40,306 nt of DNA from CAZKUN01 sp964555935 (GTDB lineage: Bacteria > Armatimonadota > Zipacnadia > Zipacnadales > VGFC01), in the NCBI GenBank assembly GCA_964555935.1, contig CAZKUN010000062.1, positions 1 through 40,306 on the forward strand, written 5' to 3'. The notes below the pieces were generated by a model. That model made no database searches. It saw only the letters and a program-made list of their open reading frames with translations, and was not told the DNA's origin. Both the position numbers and the translations under genes were made by a program. Positions 9,801 to 18,410 of the stretch are shown piece after piece. Position 1 is the first letter of the stretch. Each line of letters begins with the position of its first letter.

Positions 9801-10406
9801 AAGGCTGGGAATGTCATTGCGGACCAGCGCCGTTACCGTTGCTGGCTTTCCGGCGGCTACTAGATCTGTGATGTCATACTTGTATGTGCCGGCATACTCG
9901 TATTGCCTGGCCACGACCTTTCCGTTGACCCATATCCAGCCCACGGAGTTGATGCCGCCGAACTTTAGCCAGATCCTCTTGCCTTGCCACTTGGCCGGTA
10001 CTTCGATTGTTTTGCGATACCATGCCGAGCCGTGGTAGTTGGCGAAGATCGGGCGGCTCGCCACTTCGAAGACGACTCGGATTGCGGGCGGCTGGCTGTA
10101 CCCCGGCTCGCCCACGCCCTGTGCTTCCCAACAGCCCGGAACCGCAATCGCCCGGCCCGCGCCCGGCCAGCGTTCGGCCTCGTACCAACGATCTTCGTAG
10201 CCGATCAACTCAGGATCAGTCCGGAACTCCCAGGAGCCGTCCAGACTGAGCCAACTTGAGAGTTCGCTGCGCAGCACGGGATTTACCACGGCTGCCGACC
10301 GCTTCGCCCCCGCGCCCAATGCATTCAGCGGGCCCCCGTGTACCGCGGATCCTGAGCGGGCAGCGGCGGCCAGGAGCAAGAACCATGTTGTGAGAGTCGT
10401 TCCCAT
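6813..10406 (-). CDS. Secreted giant GH2 beta-galactosidase-like enzyme A
   Basis: 1197 aa. A signal peptide (residues 1-20, TWFLLLAAAARSGSA) is followed by the same architecture as its neighbour: jelly roll, Ig-like domain, TIM barrel, amidotransferase-like domain (about 815-1005, DADVLIVDGDGD, HAAFGDFP, GSVLATGLDL) and a C-terminal beta module ending RFFMLYEAP. The catalytic pair is visible as N463-E464 in SGGNEGH and E543 in VQHEF. Large parts match enzyme B residue for residue (GCWEAQGVGEPG, HHTHVELPEYFEAADELG, KIGLESARLDPRLDG), so this is a tandem duplication. Divergence is greatest around residues 100-118 and in the barrel loops at 415-435 and 490-520, near the expected active-site rim. 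The two may therefore differ in substrate. It lies 53 bases after the symporter. Confidence 0.9.
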   Translation of the reverse strand: MGTTLTTWFLLLAAAARSGSAVHGGPLNALGAGAKRSAAVVNPVLRSELSSWLSLDGSWEFRTDPELIGYEDRWYEAERWPGAGRAIAVPGCWEAQGVGEPGYSQPPAIRVVFEVASRPIFANYHGSAWYRKTIEVPAKWQGKRIWLKFGGINSVGWIWVNGKVVARQYEYAGTYKYDITDLVAAGKPATVTALVRNDIPSLQGESQCIRVYGGLYRSVELEATPSVFVDYAYVQGDLDTKSAQVHATIRSKASTSSEVEVEVQLRTLKGKKAGKASRFLTVEPGKTAEVVLGIPVRPFMPWAPEHPDLYRADIVLKESNRAVHGWVERFGIKKFEARNKQFWLNNKPYFLRGYGDDHTYPLTVCSPADRKTHLENLSRAKAFGFAFVRHHTHVELPEYFEAADELGVMVQPELPYLAKPSPVPNEYGIMSMSGGRLDPLGDLRTLVTHFGRHVSLAVYSGGNEGHYEDALGRQLHDLAKELDSSRPWLAQDGNYKINTGNGLNTQLTGDYSDFQTMNRIGSGDPFQVPIMEEEDEWPLVQHEFQSFSGGPDARLESKYRNGYAPDQRLADAQALVQSVGLDWEWGAACIDAGHRLQSIFHKIGLESARLDPRLDGYTLWLLVDFPPFAYNGVMDVFYGGKQSTPDYFRTFNQPVVLLARDPDPKPGLFLTSDAWPCLSPPVYEFDEAAIAKRMAELPVRMRPIPNAFYDWPVYASGQVVPVEWVISNFGDADVEKGTLTWRLLDGEKVLLEEAVSGVAAAVGDVTTVARAEIALPRVAKPLKARVEVTVDPGGWLNGWDIWVFPELQEKADLGRTLAVSEGLYDLLSGRYARVVRITDPAAQDADVLIVDGDGDVAVEALKQGKKLLCLDIPRQGRIDVGARQVGSWFWREQAGTAIEAGHAAFGDFPNEGFMNQPWFRLMDRATKLPPDSPIKQTDMLMVGWGNVAKFSYAFDTEVGYFTYAFEAKSGAGSVLATGLDLARQTRDLPEAAYLLDQMLRYVVSDEFSPTGRIDPSFLRSPGEPKALLNSLNGFQEITQAPASQDYDSGSFGLLPAHYVRQTDGEGTLAWRTKPLAEGDINADGEAVFRWAASTGFFSQPEGGHFVLLVNGEELLEFDVSLTTTSWRGRDEAGRLEYEVLGFTRPDREDTVGFMRLTLPPESVSVGESVEISIRGSASSSLRFFMLYEAPDGEKALR

Positions 10407-10459
10407 GGCCTGCCTCTCCGCGGAGGAAGTCTACAACGTGCCCATGCGGCCCGTGCGGC

Positions 10460-12028
10460 CTACCAGAACCTGATGTACCAGAAGCCAAAGATGATGACGC
10501 CAATGAGCAGCCAGAACCACTGCGTCATATGGAGAGGCGGCTTGCTGGTCTCCCCGGCAACGTGCACCATCTCCTTCTTCCATATCAGGCTCTTGATCGA
10601 TTGGAGTTCCTGGGGCTTCGTGGCAAGGCTGACAGCCACCACGACCGCCAGGGTTGCCAACCAACCAATCCCCGCGATGTACTGGAATGCGATCCTGTCG
10701 GAGAACATGAACCCGCAGATCATCAGCACCGGGGTAACGGCGACCAGTCCGGTGAAAGCCCCGATCCCGTTCGCTCTCCTCCACAGAATCGCGATCAAGA
10801 AGACACAGGCGATGGGCGTGCCTATATAGATCATGACCTGCTGGAAGTACATGAAAATGCCTTGAAACCTCTCCACCATCGGACACCACAGCCCCACCAG
10901 GACCAGTATTGTCGCCATCGTTAGCCTGCCGAACCGGACCAGTTGTTTGTTGCTGGCGTTTCTGTTTATGTACTTGTGGTAGCAGTCAAGCGTCAGGAGG
11001 GCCGAGGACGAGTTCGCCAGCGCTGCGGTCGTGGAGACCATGGCCGCAATGATGGCGACCAGAATGACGCTGCGGAACGCCATGGGAACACAGGTCTTCA
11101 GCAGGATCGAGAAGATCTGGTCCGGCGTCTGCACTTGAGACTCCTTGACAATGTAGAACGCCAGCAGTCCGGCCATGGCCGTGATCAGCGGACGTGGCGC
11201 GTTTAGGACCGTGCAGAAGATCGTACCGACGCGGGCGTCACGCTCAGAACGGGCGGCCAGGACCTTCTGCATCAGAACCTGGTTGCAGACGTAATAGAAG
11301 AACAAGGTGGTCATGGTGTGGATGATCAGCCCCGGCCATGGGACGATGAGGTCGTTGGCCGGCTGAATCAGGTGCCACCGCTCCGGGTTGGCCTGCTCCA
11401 TCGCGGCAAGGCCGCCGGTCTTGGAGTAGGCGAAGCAAAACAGCATGACCCCGCCAACAGTGATGAGCAGTGTCTGCACCAGATCCGTCCACACCACCGC
11501 TGACAGCCCGCCGTAGACCGTGTAGATAGTCGTAAAGGCGATGATCCCCCAGATCGCATAGTGGAGCGGGAAGCCGAAATAAGTGCTGATGGTGATCGCG
11601 CCGCCGTAGACCGCCACCGTCATGCTGGCAAAGACGTAGTAGAAGATGGTCACGATCGTCACGTAGTTCCGACAGGGCGCACCGAAGCGCTTCTCCATGA
11701 ACTCGGGGACGGTCGAGATCCGGTTGCGCAGGAAGATGGGCAGGAACAGGAACACCATGATGGGAATGATGGGGAGCCCCCACGTTTCCCAGTTGACGAT
11801 CTTCATGCCCTCCTTCCAGGCGATGCCCACGGTTCCAACCATCTGTTCGCTGTTCACGCTGCCCGCCACAAGCGAGGTGCCGATGATGTACCAGGGCAGT
11901 TTGCCACCTGCCAGGAAGTACTCTTTGGCGTCTTTCTTCTCCCCGCGGCCGGCAAAGAAGCCGATGCCGAGAATGATGGCGAAGTAGCCGACGAAAATCA
12001 CAATGTCGAGAGCGCCCAGTTGGTCCAT
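10460..12028 (-). CDS. Sodium:solute symporter (SSS family)
   Basis: 522 aa, the usual size for the family, with about 13-14 hydrophobic segments from IVIFVGYFAIILGIGFFAG at the N-terminus to FWLLIGVIIFGFWYI at the C-terminus. Family features include FFAGRGEKKDAKEYFLAGG after helix 1, the SLVAGSVNSEQMVG stretch, TVYGGLSAVVWTDLVQ and the AAMVSTTAALANSSSALLTLD segment, which corresponds to the sodium-site helix. It should sit in the cytoplasmic membrane and take up a sugar or sugar acid with sodium; the substrate is not readable. The ATG follows GAAGGAAGG. It lies between the aminotransferase gene (201-base structured gap) and the GH2 pair, and it is the only transporter in the window, so it is the likely uptake route for the products of those enzymes. 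Confidence 0.93.
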   Translation of the reverse strand: MDQLGALDIVIFVGYFAIILGIGFFAGRGEKKDAKEYFLAGGKLPWYIIGTSLVAGSVNSEQMVGTVGIAWKEGMKIVNWETWGLPIIPIMVFLFLPIFLRNRISTVPEFMEKRFGAPCRNYVTIVTIFYYVFASMTVAVYGGAITISTYFGFPLHYAIWGIIAFTTIYTVYGGLSAVVWTDLVQTLLITVGGVMLFCFAYSKTGGLAAMEQANPERWHLIQPANDLIVPWPGLIIHTMTTLFFYYVCNQVLMQKVLAARSERDARVGTIFCTVLNAPRPLITAMAGLLAFYIVKESQVQTPDQIFSILLKTCVPMAFRSVILVAIIAAMVSTTAALANSSSALLTLDCYHKYINRNASNKQLVRFGRLTMATILVLVGLWCPMVERFQGIFMYFQQVMIYIGTPIACVFLIAILWRRANGIGAFTGLVAVTPVLMICGFMFSDRIAFQYIAGIGWLATLAVVVAVSLATKPQELQSIKSLIWKKEMVHVAGETSKPPLHMTQWFWLLIGVIIFGFWYIRFW

Positions 12029-12095
12029 CGTTTCAACCTTCCTTCTGGGGTAGCAGTTCTTCGTGCGGCATGCCGTGGGCTTGGGCCACGGCCGG

Positions 12096-12146
12096 CCGGG
12101 CGATTCCTTGCTGCCGAATCAACATCCGATTCCATTCATCGCCCGG
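12096..12146 (-). other. Nested hairpin between aminotransferase and symporter genes
   Basis: An outer 9-bp perfect stem (12096-12104 CCGGGCGAT with 12138-12146 ATCGCCCGG) encloses a 33-base loop. The loop holds a second 5-bp stem (12116-12120 GAATC with 12128-12132 GATTC). It lies about 70 bases upstream of the symporter start, in an otherwise empty 201-base intercistronic gap. No T-run follows on the minus strand. It could be an attenuator or processing signal. Confidence 0.35.
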
Positions 12147-12229
12147 GCGTCCCTGGCCTCCCCCGGGGCGACGTCGGCGGCGCACTGCGAGATTGCCTTG
12201 CCGCTACTGCGCCGCTTGAGCCGGCCGGC

Positions 12230-13534
12230 TCACATCCACGCCGGGGCGTCAGCGCTGGCGTCACAATGCCTGCCGAGGACGTGGTCGATGACGTCCCCTG
12301 CCGCGTTGGCGTCCTCTGGGCTCCACCACTGGTCCAGGTGGACGATGATCCCGCGGTCGAATAGGTCTTCGGCAACCGGGCAGCGGCCGGGGGTAGTGGG
12401 ACTGCCGTCACACGAAGCCACGGGGAACATGTCCCGGTACAGATGCCAGTCGGGATGTGCGTCTCTGCCGCGGTGTTCGGCCGTGATGCCGGCGGCGTTC
12501 AGCTCTGCCGCGATCTTGGCCGCCAGTTCGTGCGTTTCCGGGAAGAAACGAAGCATGTAGCCGATGGTCCCTTCCGGATCGTTCAGTTTCTGCGGCACGA
12601 TGCCGCGCCGACGCTGCAGTCGCTCCGTGACTCGCCGGAACACAGAACGGTAACGGCTGACAATCCCCGGGAGTTTCCGGAGTTGCACGATGTCGACAGC
12701 CGCTTCGAGTTCCGACATGCGGTAGTTTGTCCCGACGAACAACTCGCCCTCGTAGCGTTGCGGAGCGAAACGGTCCGGACGCCAGAACCCGCCGCACTCG
12801 GCCAACTGCATCGCCCGGCTGAAGATGGCCTCGTCATTGGTCGTCAACAACCCGCCCTCGCCGCCCCCAATGATCTTGTAGCAGGCGATGGAAAAGCACC
12901 CGGCATCGCCGATCGACCCAACCGGCCGACCATGGAAGCTGGCGCCGGGCGACTGGGCGCAATCCTCCACCACCTTCAGCCCATGCCGCCGTGCCACATC
13001 CATGACGCCGTCCATGTCCACGACTCCACCCCAATGATGAGTCGGCACGAGCGCCAGCGTCCGTTCATTGATCAACGGCTCGATCGCGGAAGGGTCCATC
13101 TGCAGAGATTCGTCAATGTCGCAGAACACCGGTGTCGCGCCGGTCAACGCGACCGCGGCGGACGTGGCCAGGAATCCGATGGCCGGGCAGATAATCTCTC
13201 TGCCGGGGCGCGCGCCGATGCCGATCAGGGCCGCGTGCAGGGCGCCCGTTCCCGAGCTCACGCCACGTGCGAAGCGGACGTCGAATGTTCCCTTCGCCAG
13301 CTCATCGAAGGCTTCGCCGAACGGCGGGGCCGGATGGGCCGACATGTAGCGGGCAAGGTTGGGGCCGCCCTCAGGAAGCTGCTCGACGCTCAGAAGTTCC
13401 CGGAGCTTGGCCATGGTGTCGGCGTCGAAACCAAAGCGCTGAGCGATGGAGAGGAATTCCTCGATGCCGATCTTCGGCTCGGCGTGTCCGGTATGGCCTT
13501 TGAACGTCTTCTCAATGGGGGGATCGTTGGCCAT
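12230..13534 (-). CDS. DegT/DnrJ/EryC1/StrS-type PLP aminotransferase
   Basis: 434 aa. The fold-type I PLP signature is clear: SSGTGALHAAL (phosphate-binding turn, about 93-103), VVEDCAQSPGA (D191 for the pyridine nitrogen, Q194), and ACYKIIGGGEGG with Schiff-base lysine K220. TNYRMSELEAA, a typical DegT-family block, follows. These enzymes aminate keto-sugars, or in some members dehydrate them, usually on nucleotide sugars. Here it heads a catabolic-looking operon, so it may act on a free or oxidised sugar. It has no signal peptide. AGGAAAGGA lies upstream of the ATG at 13534. The 197-base region before it is shared with the divergent AraC-type regulator, making this the probable promoter-proximal gene of the leftward operon. 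Confidence 0.9.
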   Translation of the reverse strand: MANDPPIEKTFKGHTGHAEPKIGIEEFLSIAQRFGFDADTMAKLRELLSVEQLPEGGPNLARYMSAHPAPPFGEAFDELAKGTFDVRFARGVSSGTGALHAALIGIGARPGREIICPAIGFLATSAAVALTGATPVFCDIDESLQMDPSAIEPLINERTLALVPTHHWGGVVDMDGVMDVARRHGLKVVEDCAQSPGASFHGRPVGSIGDAGCFSIACYKIIGGGEGGLLTTNDEAIFSRAMQLAECGGFWRPDRFAPQRYEGELFVGTNYRMSELEAAVDIVQLRKLPGIVSRYRSVFRRVTERLQRRRGIVPQKLNDPEGTIGYMLRFFPETHELAAKIAAELNAAGITAEHRGRDAHPDWHLYRDMFPVASCDGSPTTPGRCPVAEDLFDRGIIVHLDQWWSPEDANAAGDVIDHVLGRHCDASADAPAWM

Positions 13535-13691
13535 AGCGAGTCCTTTCCTGTGCCACAGAGTCGTCCGGCCGGAATGCGGGAAAGGCGATTGCTGCTTCCC
13601 GGAATGCCCGAATGGCGTCAGGGCGCTGTGTTAGCTACGTGCAGAATCAGTGCCTCCGGACCGCGCTCCCGGTTGTTGCTGGGCATCCCCG

Positions 13692-13708
13692 ATCATACCG
13701 TCCATGAT
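13692..13708. promoter_or_regulatory. Dyad in the divergent promoter region (candidate operator)
   Basis: ATCAT (13692-13696) and ATGAT (13704-13708) form an inverted repeat around a 7-base spacer. An overlapping TCATA...TATGA pair shares the same centre region. It lies about 25 bases upstream of the AraC-type gene, in the interval between it and the aminotransferase. It could be a self-regulatory site. The match is short and may be chance. Confidence 0.25.
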
Positions 13709-13731
13709 ATGAGAAAGGTCGGCGGCGGTCC

Positions 13732-14565
13732 ATGGTTGAAACTGCGAAAAACATGAACATGACTGCACGGGAAGTAGGTGTTGTTCTGCCTGGTTCCTGG
13801 ACCATGGAGAACAGGACGACGACCCGGACCGATCCGGTGGCGCACTGGCTGCTGGAGTTCATCGTCTCGGGTTCACTGCAGGTGCGCACTCCCGAAAGCC
13901 CATGGGTCACATTGGAGGAGGGCCACGGCGTTCTTTACCCGCCTGGCGTCTTCCACGATGAACGGGTCCCGAAAGGCGAATGCTCCAGTGTCGGCGTCTA
14001 CTTCGATGTGCACTCCGACGCGTTAGCCCAGCGCCTCACCGGTGGCCAGGGAAGCCGGCTGCTGGTGGACGCCGAAGGCAGGGCTATCCGTCAGATCGTG
14101 CAACTGCGGTATATCCACGACATCGGCGACATCGACGGCTACGGAGGGCATGGCTGCCTCTGCCTCCTGGTCTGGATGCTGCTCGCGTCCCCGCGGAAGG
14201 ATGGATGGACCACGATCCGTCAGTGGCCGTCCGTTCTGCCTGAGCCCGTACTCAAGGCCAATCTGTTCATGCGGGGACACCTGCACGTGAAGCTGCGCAT
14301 CCAGGACATCTGTGCGCACGTCGGTCTGAGCGCGTCCGGGCTGCATCACGCCTACCGCCGAGCGACCGGCAAGTCCCCGATGGCAGGGCTCAGGGCAATG
14401 CGGGTGGAGGCGGCCCGGGTTCTGCTCCTGAGGAGCGACATGACCCTCGACCAGGTTGCTGCCCGGACCGGTTTCGCGGACGCCTTCCATCTCTCCCGGG
14501 TCTTTAAGAAGGTGACCGGCAAGAGCCCTCGGGCTTTCCGGTGCGCCGCGAGAGGCGGGAGCTGA
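13732..14565 (+). CDS. AraC-family transcriptional regulator
   Basis: 277 aa. The N-terminal half (about 20-100) is a cupin-like effector domain with VAHWLLEFIVSGSLQV and LYPPGVFHDE. The C-terminal 100 residues hold two helix-turn-helix units: IQDICAHVGLSASGLHHAYR at about 190-209, and LDQVAARTGFADAFHLSRVF at about 239-258, followed by the usual KKVTGKSPRAFR tail. It should bind DNA as a sugar-responsive activator. It is transcribed away from the aminotransferase-symporter-GH2 operon with a 197-base interval, the common layout for a local regulator. The start may instead be the ATG at 13753, giving MNMTARE; neither start has a strong ribosome site. Its end converges on the next gene with a 31-base gap. 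Confidence 0.93.
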   Translation: MVETAKNMNMTAREVGVVLPGSWTMENRTTTRTDPVAHWLLEFIVSGSLQVRTPESPWVTLEEGHGVLYPPGVFHDERVPKGECSSVGVYFDVHSDALAQRLTGGQGSRLLVDAEGRAIRQIVQLRYIHDIGDIDGYGGHGCLCLLVWMLLASPRKDGWTTIRQWPSVLPEPVLKANLFMRGHLHVKLRIQDICAHVGLSASGLHHAYRRATGKSPMAGLRAMRVEAARVLLLRSDMTLDQVAARTGFADAFHLSRVFKKVTGKSPRAFRCAARGGS

Positions 14566-14596
14566 AGCTCCCTCGAGCTGGCTCGATTGCGCTGGG

Positions 14597-17500
14597 CTAT
14601 CGGCCGAAACGGGCCCGAACCCGAACACTCTTCCGCCCCGGTTTGATGAAGACGCAGCCCTTTCCAGGATCGAAGTCCTTGTGCCGTTTTCCGTTCACCT
14701 CAACCGAACGGATGGGGACTTCGTCAGGATGCCGGAACCGAAGGACGAGCTTCCCGGGCTTGGTGCGTAGGGGCTGCTCAACCACAGCTTCTATGTAACC
14801 TTCCGATACATGCGAGACCATCTCGTAGCCAACGGGCCCGAACGCTGTCGGCGCGCGCCGCACGGCTACGCGCATACCATCCTGCATCCAGCTCGAGGAC
14901 ACAAACGGCGCAAGCCACAGTTCGTCCCCTCGTTCCTGAACCAGCATCATACGCGACTGCTGAAGGAAATACCCGGTCTCATGCGTCTTGTTCCAGGCCC
15001 AGGTCTGGTTGATCGTATGCTCCCAGATGCTCAGCACTTCGAGGTCGAGCAGGTAGACGAGGGCGTTGTAGTAGGAGCGCAGGAACGGCTTGATGTCGTC
15101 GCGCAATGCGTAGAGATGCGTGAACCGTCCATAGTAGGGCTGTATCTTGCCGAATCCCCCGCGCCTGAACCACTCTGACTGGTTCAGTTCCTTCGTGTAA
15201 TCGGTGCGCCCGGCAGCCGCCCATCCGTGGCCGGTGATGAAGTGCACATTCTCAAGGTGCTGCAGCATTGTCCCGATCTCGTGGCTCATCGGGTCAAGGA
15301 CGCCCATGACTCCCAGGTGGTTTGGACCCAGTTCCACGTCGTATGCCAACGCCCGGTTCATGTCCGCCCCGCCGTGGACTCCGGCGGCGGTGTCGTGGTT
15401 CAGCAGCGAGGTGGGATAGGCCTGTGACACAGCTCCGTTCGGCATCGGCCACGCAGCGGTCCGGGACTGCGACCATTGATAGGCTCTCAGCGTGTTCTCG
15501 CCAAGCTCCTTTGCGCTCTGCGCCAACTGATCAGCGCCGGGAAAGCCGATCCCGCTCAACGCCTCCGCCGCGTCTCTCAGGCCGGCGTGGTACAGGCCGA
15601 TCATCATGTAGCGGTAGCAATAGAGACCCCAGTCCGCCGTTACTCCCGGGGGCACCAACCCGTATTCCGGGAGTTTCTCCATGGTCGGCGACAGGCGTTT
15701 GGTCTTCTCCGTCTGCCGGACGATCCAGCGGCTCGACCATGACAGCCTCCCGGCCGCCTGGCGCAGCCACTCTTTGTCCCTGGTCAGCTCGTAGTGCGTG
15801 CCCACAGCCCATAGATGCCAGGCCGTTCCGACAAGCGGCGTGTAGGAGAACCCCGGCAGACGCACCACGCCGTCGGGCGTGTAGTGGTGCATGGCGAAGT
15901 CAAGAGCCCGCCCGGCGTAGTCATGGTGGCCGAGCATGTCCAGACCCCTAATGATCGGGTTGGCCTCGCCTTCCATGTAGCCGTAGTCAGAGGAAGCGCC
16001 CCACGCCACGAAACGGTCGCCCTGTTCCTCGTTCCGCGATGCGACGAGGCAGTGGACGACCGAGGCGTAGATGATGTCCCTCAATCGCCTGTCCGGCAGG
16101 TCGAGCTGCGTGGCGCTGTCCATGATGCCCTGCCAGTAATCCACCGTTGCGTGCAGAAGCGCCTCGCTTTGGTCGCAGCTCAGTGAATCAATGTGTTCGA
16201 GATCCCCATCGTCGAGATGATGAAAGACCGACACCATACATTCCGCATTCTCCCCGGCATCGAGTTCGCCTTCGATGAGCAACTGCCCGTCGCCGGGTCT
16301 GAATGACAGTCCGCTTGAATCGGCGATGTCGCAGACGGCGAGCCTCCGGCCACCAAGACCGAGATAGCCCTTCGCATTCTCGAGTGCCACACTGGCTCGA
16401 GCATCGCCGTCCTCCTCCAATGTGACCGCAAGGGATACTTGCCGCTTCCGATCTGTCGTGTTCGCCAGCTCAATCTGGGTCGTGCACAGCGGTCTCCGGC
16501 TCATGTATGAATGAGCCTGCTTGTCCTCCGAGCCGTAGGGCGCTACAAACGTGCGCTGCAAGTAGTCGATGCCGTCGTAGTTCGCCGTGATCTGCGGGAT
16601 CGGCATCCAGCCGCCGTACAACTCCCGGTTCAGGCCGTTCGATGTCCGGCCGTTGACCGAGAAGCGGAGTCCAAAGGGGTAGACGGACCTGGGAAGGCTG
16701 TCGCCGATGAGCGTGACGCCCCCCTGTTCCGGCTCGGCAGTGAAGAACACCGCACCGTCGCGGTAGACAACGAATTTCCGGTTGTCACACGCCAAGCTTA
16801 CCATGATCGGTGCCAGGCTCTCCTTTACGACTCGCGCCGTCAACGCTTTCTCAAGCGTCTGATCCGGCATCCTCCTGACTTCCCTCAAGACATCGAAAGC
16901 CCCAGCGATCTCGGCGCCTATCTGAGCGGCTGCGCGATCGTAGCCCTCCTTCAGAACGCAGATGTCGTAGCCGCTGACGTACGAGTAGCCCTTATCCAAC
17001 ACATCATCTACAGCGAGGCCGATCGCGTGCTTCTCCGGCCCATGCCCGCTCATGTCCTCTATCCAAAGGGACAACACGGTCTGGGCTCCCACCAGTCCCC
17101 CCATCTGGTTGTATTCGACCGTGACCTCCTTGGGCCCGGACGTGTCCCACTCCACGGTCTGAGACCTTCCACCCCCTTCGAGAAAGCAGCCGTTGTGCAC
17201 CGCCACGGAAGCCAGCCCCCGGCGCGCCTTCCCCGTGTCCAGGCGGAGCTTGGCGGTTTGTTTCATTGCCATCGTGATCGCTCGGGGACGAGCTGCGACG
17301 AACGGGGAATCAACGGCCGGTAGTATCCAGCGTATCCGCGTTGTGGCGACCAAGGGAGTGCATTGAACAGCCGCCACGTTCCCATCGACCTCCACGGGAG
17401 AAGCCACGTCGTGCCACGCGCCCTGCCAATACGACTGCCCGGCCCAGTATTGAACTCGGATCTGGTCAGCTGATGGCATGGGGGCGCCAGACACTCGCTG

Positions 17501-18289
17501 AAGCTCCAGGCGCTTGATTCTCTTGGCCAACACCCATTGCAGGCCAATGCAGCCTCGGCTGTCCTGCTGGCGGTGCACCTGGTAGTTCCCGTCATGGTCG
17601 GCAGCGATGTCCGCCTCGAGGAAGAGCTCATCCTCGCGGAACGTCTCATACCGGCTTGAGGTGACCTCGCCTTGGTGGTCCGGGTTGAATGTGACCACCC
17701 GCGCGAACTCGCCGGCGTCGAAGAAGTCGGCATTGACCGGTGCGGGCTCCTCCGGCCCCCTCACCAGCTTTGCCTCCGCCCAGTTGGCCATGTCACAACC
17801 CCAACCGTCTCCCCCTTCCTTGGCGACCAGGCGCAGCAGGTTGGCACCCTTGAGCGACACGTCGATTGCTTCGGGTGCGCTGCTGTCCGACATGGTACTG
17901 CCCACGTAGACTTGCGTTCCGTCAACGTGGACCTCGAAGACCACGGAACCCTTGTTTCCCCCCTGCCATTGCACGCCCAGAGTGGCCGTGAAACGCTCAT
18001 ACCCTCCGCCCAGCGCCAAGATGATCTCTCCGGTTGCATGGTGCCCCAAGCCCTTTGCATAGGGCTGTTCGCCGATCTGGAGCTTCAGCGGGGCTTCCGC
18101 GTCGTAGGCGGCCGTGTCGATCCCGAGCGTGCCCCAGTCCTGGTGCGATCCCAGAAGAACCTCTTCCAGGACATCACTGACGTAGACCGTTCCTTCCGGC
18201 TCCGGGGGCTCCGCTGCATGCCCCTCAGGAGCGCCGGCCAGAATCCCCGTGGCAATCCAGAGGCACTGAACGCCGTTCCTTGTGCTCAT
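14597..18289 (-). CDS. Secreted NPCBM-domain, six-hairpin glycosidase-like protein
   Basis: 1230 aa. The frame stays open 146 codons further upstream, but I start at 18289. There GGAAGGGAAGAG precedes the ATG and a signal peptide begins (CLWIATGILAGAPEGHAA, cleavage near residue 26). Residues about 35-178 are an NPCBM domain (novel putative carbohydrate-binding module), with the hallmark YAKGLGHHATGEIILALGG and a closing MANWAEAKLV. Residues about 190-500 are beta-rich and unassigned. From about 730 to 1090 a helix-rich region (WHLWAVGTHYELTRDKEWL, then YYGRFTHLYALRDDIKPFLR) looks like a six-hairpin alpha/alpha toroid of glycoside hydrolases. I cannot name the GH family or the catalytic acid. 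A beta sandwich closes the protein. Its likely role is extracellular glycan hydrolysis. It converges with the AraC-type gene and lies 122 bases from a dispersed repeat copy. Confidence 0.8.
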   Translation of the reverse strand: MSTRNGVQCLWIATGILAGAPEGHAAEPPEPEGTVYVSDVLEEVLLGSHQDWGTLGIDTAAYDAEAPLKLQIGEQPYAKGLGHHATGEIILALGGGYERFTATLGVQWQGGNKGSVVFEVHVDGTQVYVGSTMSDSSAPEAIDVSLKGANLLRLVAKEGGDGWGCDMANWAEAKLVRGPEEPAPVNADFFDAGEFARVVTFNPDHQGEVTSSRYETFREDELFLEADIAADHDGNYQVHRQQDSRGCIGLQWVLAKRIKRLELQRVSGAPMPSADQIRVQYWAGQSYWQGAWHDVASPVEVDGNVAAVQCTPLVATTRIRWILPAVDSPFVAARPRAITMAMKQTAKLRLDTGKARRGLASVAVHNGCFLEGGGRSQTVEWDTSGPKEVTVEYNQMGGLVGAQTVLSLWIEDMSGHGPEKHAIGLAVDDVLDKGYSYVSGYDICVLKEGYDRAAAQIGAEIAGAFDVLREVRRMPDQTLEKALTARVVKESLAPIMVSLACDNRKFVVYRDGAVFFTAEPEQGGVTLIGDSLPRSVYPFGLRFSVNGRTSNGLNRELYGGWMPIPQITANYDGIDYLQRTFVAPYGSEDKQAHSYMSRRPLCTTQIELANTTDRKRQVSLAVTLEEDGDARASVALENAKGYLGLGGRRLAVCDIADSSGLSFRPGDGQLLIEGELDAGENAECMVSVFHHLDDGDLEHIDSLSCDQSEALLHATVDYWQGIMDSATQLDLPDRRLRDIIYASVVHCLVASRNEEQGDRFVAWGASSDYGYMEGEANPIIRGLDMLGHHDYAGRALDFAMHHYTPDGVVRLPGFSYTPLVGTAWHLWAVGTHYELTRDKEWLRQAAGRLSWSSRWIVRQTEKTKRLSPTMEKLPEYGLVPPGVTADWGLYCYRYMMIGLYHAGLRDAAEALSGIGFPGADQLAQSAKELGENTLRAYQWSQSRTAAWPMPNGAVSQAYPTSLLNHDTAAGVHGGADMNRALAYDVELGPNHLGVMGVLDPMSHEIGTMLQHLENVHFITGHGWAAAGRTDYTKELNQSEWFRRGGFGKIQPYYGRFTHLYALRDDIKPFLRSYYNALVYLLDLEVLSIWEHTINQTWAWNKTHETGYFLQQSRMMLVQERGDELWLAPFVSSSWMQDGMRVAVRRAPTAFGPVGYEMVSHVSEGYIEAVVEQPLRTKPGKLVLRFRHPDEVPIRSVEVNGKRHKDFDPGKGCVFIKPGRKSVRVRARFGR

Positions 18290-18410
18290 ACTCTCTTCCC
18301 TTCCTACACGCGCGTAGTAAGAGCCCACAGTTGGTGAGGGTGACGTGGTGGTGTACGGTCGGGTGTTGTTCCCCGGTATTCCGTCCCGCAGATCCGCGCC
18401 TCTCCGCACC

